Source of the DNA: Kibdelosporangium aridum
GTDB lineage: Bacteria; Actinomycetota; Actinomycetes; Mycobacteriales; Pseudonocardiaceae
Reading direction: 5' to 3'
NCBI RefSeq assembly: GCF_900176515.1
Contig: NZ_FWXV01000007.1
Span: 434,001-498,000 of the forward strand
DNA length: 64,000 nucleotides
The position numbers and the translations under genes were made by a program. Below the pieces are notes generated by a model. The model did not search any database and had not been told where the DNA came from. It saw only the letters and a list, made by a program, of their open reading frames with translations. This document shows positions 60,186-64,000 of the stretch, in pieces; the stretch's first letter is position 1, and every line of letters begins with the position of its first letter.

Positions 60186-61871
60186 ATGAGGCTCCACGCA
60201 GCACTGGCCGTCTCAGCCCTGCTAGCTGCGACAACAGTCGCCGCTCTGGCCGCACCGGCTGCGAACGCGGCGCCCGGTTGCAAAGTCGAATACAGCATCA
60301 CCAACCAGTGGAACACTGGATTCGGCGCGACCGTGGCGATCACCAATCTCGGCGATCCGATCACCGGCGGATGGACCCTCGAATGGGACTTCCCCGGAAA
60401 CCAGCAGGTCCAACAGGGCTGGAACGCCCAGTTCGGGCAGCAAGCCACCAAGGTGACCGTCCGCAACCCGAGTTGGAACGGCTCCTTGGCGACGGGCGCG
60501 AGCGTCTCGCCGGGCTTCAACGGGACCTTCTCGGGTACCAACGACAAGCCGACCTCGTTCAAGCTGAACGGGGTCACATGCGACGGCACCACACCACCGC
60601 CGACCGACCCGCCACCAGGGTCCAAGGTGGACAATCCTTATGTCGGCGCCGGGGTGTACGTGAACCCTGACTGGGCAGCGAAGGCATCGGCGGAACCCGG
60701 CGGAAGCGCGATCGCCAACCAGCCGACCGCGGTCTGGCTCGACCGCATCGCCGCGATCAACGGCACGGCGACCGCCCGTGGCCTGCGGGCCCACCTGGAC
60801 GAAGCGGTCCGGCAGGCTGCCGGAAATCCGTACGTGATCCAGCTGGTGATCTACAACCTGCCCGGCCGGGACTGCTCGGCACTGGCGTCCAACGGCGAGC
60901 TCAAGGCCGATGAGCTGCCGAAGTACAAGGCCGAGTACATCGACCCGATCGCGGCGATCCTGGCTGACACGAAGTACTCCGCGTTGCGGATCGTGACCGT
61001 GATCGAGATCGACTCGCTGCCCAACCTGATCACCAACGTCACGCCGCGGCCGACCGCCACCCCGCAGTGCGACACGATGAAAGCCAACGGCAACTACGTC
61101 AACGGTGTCGGATACGCGCTGGCCAAACTGGGTGCGATCCCGAACGTCTACAACTACATCGACGCGGGCCACCACGGCTGGCTGGGCTGGGACGACAACT
61201 TCACGCCCTCAGCGCAGATCATGGCCCAGGCCGCCAGGGCCTCCGGCAGCACGGTGAACAACGTGCACGGCTTCATCGCCAACACCGCCAACTACGGCAT
61301 CCTGAAGGAGCAGTTCTACACGATCAACGACTCCATCAACGGTACCTCGGTGCGGCAGTCGAAGTGGGTGGACTGGAACCGCTACGTCGATGAAGTGTCC
61401 TTCGCCAAGGCATTCCGTGAGGAAACTGTGCGAGCCGGTTTCCCGTCGGGCGTCGGCATGCTGATCGACACCTCCCGAAACGGCTGGGGCGGCTCGGCGC
61501 GACCGACCGGTCCTGGCCCACGGGACACTGTGGACACGTACGTCAACGGGGGCAAGCTGGACCGCCGGATCCACCTCGGCAACTGGTGCAACCAGGCCGG
61601 GGCTGGCATCGGTGAGCGCCCGAAGGCCGCGCCGGAGGCCGGCATCGACGCCTACGTGTGGATCAAGCCGCCGGGCGAGTCCGACGGCTCCAGCAAGGAG
61701 ATCCCGAACAACGAAGGCAAGGGCTTCGACCGGATGTGCGACCCGACGTACACCGGAAACCCGCGCAACAACAACAACATGAGCGGCGCACGGCCGGACG
61801 CGCCACTGTCCGGGCACTGGTACCCAGCCCAGTTCCAGGAGTTGCTGCGCAACGCCTATCCGCCGCTGTAA
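60186..61871 (+). CDS. Secreted GH6 cellulase (cellobiohydrolase type) with N-terminal CBM2
   Basis: A 561-residue cellulase. After the signal peptide (ending NAA) a CBM2 spans about residues 31-132 (CKVEYSITNQWNTGFGATV), then a Pro/Thr linker and the GH6 barrel (about 148-561). The acid-site motif YNLPGRDCSALASNGE with Asp229 and the loop signature ending GHWYPAQFQELL match exo-type Cel6B enzymes, which release cellobiose. ATG 60186 follows AAGGAGG. The preceding perfect CebR box predicts induction by cellobiose. A lipoprotein gene follows 15 bases downstream. Confidence 0.95.
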   Translation: MRLHAALAVSALLAATTVAALAAPAANAAPGCKVEYSITNQWNTGFGATVAITNLGDPITGGWTLEWDFPGNQQVQQGWNAQFGQQATKVTVRNPSWNGSLATGASVSPGFNGTFSGTNDKPTSFKLNGVTCDGTTPPPTDPPPGSKVDNPYVGAGVYVNPDWAAKASAEPGGSAIANQPTAVWLDRIAAINGTATARGLRAHLDEAVRQAAGNPYVIQLVIYNLPGRDCSALASNGELKADELPKYKAEYIDPIAAILADTKYSALRIVTVIEIDSLPNLITNVTPRPTATPQCDTMKANGNYVNGVGYALAKLGAIPNVYNYIDAGHHGWLGWDDNFTPSAQIMAQAARASGSTVNNVHGFIANTANYGILKEQFYTINDSINGTSVRQSKWVDWNRYVDEVSFAKAFREETVRAGFPSGVGMLIDTSRNGWGGSARPTGPGPRDTVDTYVNGGKLDRRIHLGNWCNQAGAGIGERPKAAPEAGIDAYVWIKPPGESDGSSKEIPNNEGKGFDRMCDPTYTGNPRNNNNMSGARPDAPLSGHWYPAQFQELLRNAYPPL

Positions 61872-61886
61872 AGGAAGGAACCACCT

Positions 61887-62414
61887 ATGCCTGGCCGAGC
61901 CCTGGTCGGACTGTTGCTGCTGGCATTGACGGCATGCTCACCGCAACAACCACCACCCGACCAAGGGCTCGGTCAGCCCATTACGTCCATCGACGACCTC
62001 GCGTCCTTGGTCAAGGAGCGCGCAGGCGGCTGCCGGAATGTCCAGACCGGGACTCCGCAGGAGTTCAGGCAGTTCGTGGGCACGCTGTTCGCGGACATGT
62101 ACCAGCCGTACGTCACCGAATGGGCGACTTGCTCGGTATCAGCGGACTTTCCCCGAGTGGGCCTGGTCCTGTTCAAGGACTTCAAGGAATTTCAGGCGTC
62201 ATGGCGGGACGCGATGACCGCCGGCCGCGTCAGCGACAGTCCGCAGTTCAGCTTCGGAAACGGATACGCGGTGACGCAGGGCTATCTGGGCACGGCCAAG
62301 CTGGGGCTGTTCTACCTGCGGTGCAACTACAACGACCCCAAGGTCCACCAGATCCCAGCGGACGTCGAGGGCTGCGTGTTCGCCAATCCCGAGCACCGCG
62401 GCCACGGCCACTAG
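61887..62414 (+). CDS. Lipoprotein of unknown function in the cellulase operon
   Basis: A 175-residue lipoprotein with lipobox LTAC (Cys17), a Pro/Gln-rich linker and a compact domain of about 130 residues holding two to three Cys (CRNVQTGTPQEFRQF, EWATCSVSADFPRVG, YLRCNYNDPKVHQ). The C-terminal end is His-rich (NPEHRGHGH). GGAAGGA lies 8 bases before ATG 61887, and the gap to the GH6 gene is 15 bases, so it is probably co-induced with the cellulase. I do not recognise the family. A role in cellodextrin handling, copper supply to the LPMO or cell-surface anchoring are guesses. Confidence 0.75.
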   Translation: MPGRALVGLLLLALTACSPQQPPPDQGLGQPITSIDDLASLVKERAGGCRNVQTGTPQEFRQFVGTLFADMYQPYVTEWATCSVSADFPRVGLVLFKDFKEFQASWRDAMTAGRVSDSPQFSFGNGYAVTQGYLGTAKLGLFYLRCNYNDPKVHQIPADVEGCVFANPEHRGHGH

Positions 62415-62420
62415 TAGTTG

Positions 62421-62462
62421 CGGCCGGAGGTTCGTCGGGGGTACCGGCGGAACTTCCGGCCG
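62421..62462. terminator. Bidirectional terminator hairpin
   Basis: CGGCCGGAGGTTC (62421-62433) pairs with GAACTTCCGGCCG (62450-62462), 12 of 13 positions, between the convergent lipoprotein and cebR-like genes (stops at 62414 and 62469). Confidence 0.72.
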
Positions 62463-62468
62463 TGACCA

Positions 62469-63497
62469 CTAGGCCGACTGCCGCGTCGTCAACGACACGG
62501 GAAGCACCAGCCGCGGCACGGCGGGCTCTTGTCCGGTCTGCAGTTGCAGCAGCATCCGGATCATCTCGCCAACCTGCTCGGCCGGGTCCTGGTGCACGGA
62601 CGTCAACGGCGGATCCAGCGTCGGCGCCAGGCGCGGGTTGTCGTCGAAGCCGACGACCGCGACATCGTCCGGGACGCGCCTTCCCGCCGACCGCAAAGCC
62701 CTGATCGCCCCTGCCGCCATCGGGTCGCTGGCGGCGAACACCGCGTCCAGGTCGGGCACGCGGTCGAGCAGTCGTTGCATGGCGACGTCCCCGCCATGCT
62801 GGGTGAAATCGGCCGGTTCGGACATACCGGTCGGATCGATCCCGGCCGCGGTAAGGGTTTCCTGCCATCCCGCGAGACGGTCCCGTGCTGAGCGCTGGTC
62901 CTGCGGCCCGGACACGGTGACAATCCGACGACGCCCTTGGGAGAGCAGATGCTCGACAGCCAGGCACGCACCGGACTTGTTGTCGTAGTCCACTGTGTAC
63001 AGGCCTTTGCCGTTGGTCACCGAGGAACCACCGAACACCACCGGAACCCGCAGCAGACGCAAGGCCGTGGCCAGCGGGTCGCCGATGTGCGGTGCGAAGA
63101 CCAGTACACCGTCGACGTGACCACCGTCAAGGAACTTCATGGTTCGGGGGATGTCGTCCCGATTGTCCACGAACATCACGAGCATCTGGCTGCCCCGGTT
63201 GGCCAGGTCCCGGAACGCCGCGCGCATCACGATCAGGTAGTACGGGTCGTCCAGCACCATCGACTCGGGCTCGGACAACAGCAGCGCGACCGCGCCGGTG
63301 CGCTTGGTGACCAGCGACCGAGCCGCCTGGTTCGGCGAGTACCCCAGGTCACGAGCGGCCGCGAGGACTTTCTCCCGGGCTTGCGGACTGACGTAGGTCT
63401 CCTCGTTCAACGCGCGCGATGCCGTCGAACGGGACACGCCCGCGTACGCGGCGACGTCCTCCAACGTCGGTCGCCCACCCTGGTCCGGTACCGCCAC
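62469..63497 (-). CDS. cebR: LacI-family repressor, CebR-like (cellobiose-responsive)
   Basis: A 342-residue LacI-family repressor. The N-terminal helix-turn-helix (PTLEDVAAYAGVSRSTASRA, then LNEETYVSPQAREKV) precedes a ribose-binding-like sensor domain (GAVALLLSEPES, VVGFDDNPRLAP, ending TSVHQDPAEQVGEMI). In Streptomyces the CebR repressor binds TGGGAGCGCTCCCA and is released by cellobiose or cellotriose. All elements are here: the gene is divergent from a sugar-binding-protein gene with such a box, and further boxes precede the LPMO and GH6 genes. The CebR identity is inferred from this context. Confidence 0.9.
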   Translation of the reverse strand: MAVPDQGGRPTLEDVAAYAGVSRSTASRALNEETYVSPQAREKVLAAARDLGYSPNQAARSLVTKRTGAVALLLSEPESMVLDDPYYLIVMRAAFRDLANRGSQMLVMFVDNRDDIPRTMKFLDGGHVDGVLVFAPHIGDPLATALRLLRVPVVFGGSSVTNGKGLYTVDYDNKSGACLAVEHLLSQGRRRIVTVSGPQDQRSARDRLAGWQETLTAAGIDPTGMSEPADFTQHGGDVAMQRLLDRVPDLDAVFAASDPMAAGAIRALRSAGRRVPDDVAVVGFDDNPRLAPTLDPPLTSVHQDPAEQVGEMIRMLLQLQTGQEPAVPRLVLPVSLTTRQSA

Positions 63498-63557
63498 TCC
63501 ATGCCTCCCTGGTCCCGCGTGACGACCAGCCTATGGCCAACCCGCCCCGGATCGCCA

Positions 63558-63571
63558 TGGGAGCGCTCTCG
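63558..63571. promoter_or_regulatory. CebR-like operator, degenerate
   Basis: TGGGAGCGCTCTCG matches the CebR box at 12 of 14 positions. It lies 61 bases upstream of the cebR start, suggesting autorepression. A TTGACA hexamer on the plus strand starts at 63583. Confidence 0.6.
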
Positions 63572-63623
63572 GGTGCCTCGGCCTTGACATCAAGCGTGGC
63601 AAGAGCCACACTCGCCACACGTC

Positions 63624-63637
63624 TGGGAGCGCTCCCA
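63624..63637. promoter_or_regulatory. CebR-type operator before cebE (perfect)
   Basis: Exact TGGGAGCGCTCCCA, 28 bases before the sugar-binding-protein start at 63665, as in known cebEFG promoters. Confidence 0.92.
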
Positions 63638-63664
63638 GAACTGCCGTCCAATGAGGGGCACGAA

Positions 63665-64000
63665 GTGCGAAGAATTCTCACCAGCGCCGCGGCCTTAGCA
63701 CTGTTAGCCGGCGCGACCGCGTGTGGCGGGTCCAGTGAAACACCGTCCGGCCAAGGCCAGCCGAGTGCGAGCGGCCCGATCGAGCTGACGATCGCCACGT
63801 TCACCGAGTTCGGCTACGAAGACCTGATCAAGGAATACGAGGCCGCGCACCCGGGCATGAAGATCACCCACCGGAAGACCGGCCAGGGTGGTCCCTACCA
63901 CCAGGACATGCTCACCAAGCTGAGCGCGGGCTCCGGTCTCGCTGACGTCCAGGCCCTGGAAGAGGGCCATATCTCGACGTTCATCGACAAGGCCGACAAG
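63665..64000 (+). CDS. cebE: Sugar-binding lipoprotein of a cello-oligosaccharide ABC transporter (CebE-like), 3' end missing
   Basis: Only the first 112 codons are in the window. GTG 63665 follows GAGGGG. The translation is RRILTSAAALALLAGATACG after the start, giving a lipoprotein signal (Cys20), then an extracellular solute-binding domain beginning IELTIATFTEFGYEDLIKEY and LSAGSGLADVQALEE. The position divergent from cebR, behind a perfect CebR box, identifies it as the likely cellobiose/cellotriose receptor; cebF and cebG permeases are expected just beyond. Confidence 0.9.
   Translation, partial: MRRILTSAAALALLAGATACGGSSETPSGQGQPSASGPIELTIATFTEFGYEDLIKEYEAAHPGMKITHRKTGQGGPYHQDMLTKLSAGSGLADVQALEEGHISTFIDKADK

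Overview
The window is GC-rich chromosomal DNA with dense, often overlapping genes, many GTG starts, Tat and lipoprotein signals, SARP/AfsR, LacI, TetR, MarR and XRE regulators, F420-type and mycothiol-type enzymes and cellulose-active secreted proteins. This points to a filamentous soil actinomycete, probably Pseudonocardiaceae-like (inference from gene content only). I see no rRNA or tRNA gene, no CRISPR array, no insertion sequence, no phage genes and no replication origin.

Left part (1-25 kb). The window opens inside a peptide/nickel-type ABC transporter (permease end plus a fused double ATPase). It continues with a secreted PQQ-type sugar dehydrogenase, an ADP-ribosylglycohydrolase-like protein, a large secreted beta-helix polysaccharidase broken by a one-base frameshift (4580-7421), and a three-gene SsuABC/TauABC-like importer (7601-10055). 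Next come decayed remnants of two regulators (10052-11304), small oxidoreductase/VOC/AhpD genes, a cytochrome P450, methyltransferases, and a sulfur-scavenging-like group: an acyl-CoA-dehydrogenase-like monooxygenase, an internally deleted luciferase-like monooxygenase and an orphan solute-binding protein. A divergent FAD-monooxygenase/TetR pair shares a clear palindromic operator.

Middle part (25-46 kb). There are two complete ABC import operons, MetQ-MetN-MetI (26161-28792) and tungstate-type TupA-TupB-TupC (28832-31338). A MarR/amidohydrolase divergent pair carries a perfect 8-bp inverted-repeat operator. A second orphan solute-binding protein, paralogous to the first, has a potentially pseudoknotted leader. 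These are followed by an alcohol dehydrogenase, a deazaflavin-type reductase, a DUF6153-DUF305 pair facing a BlaI-M56 pair, a 1049-residue AfsR-type regulator and an NDH-2-like oxidoreductase beside a 10-bp-arm palindrome.

Right part (46-64 kb). A second P450 and a second NDH-2-like flavoprotein lead into a copper operon (CopD/CtaG-like membrane protein, CopA ATPase, Tat-exported DJ-1/PfpI protein). The last 9 kb is a plant-polymer module: a CBM2-FnIII-beta-helix protein behind a TTAGGAAAGTTTCCTA-type palindrome, a CBM2-bearing AA10 lytic polysaccharide monooxygenase and a divergent CBM2-GH6 cellulase followed by an unknown lipoprotein, then a CebR-like LacI repressor divergent from a CebE-like sugar-binding protein that runs off the window. 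Copies of the CebR operator TGGGAGCGCTCCCA (two perfect, two imperfect) lie in the two divergent promoters, so cellulose attack and cello-oligosaccharide uptake are probably one regulon here.

Several convergent gene pairs are separated by long perfect or near-perfect hairpins that look like bidirectional terminators. The most notable items are the CebR regulon with its unknown lipoprotein, the structured leaders of the two orphan solute-binding proteins, and the clustered gene decay.
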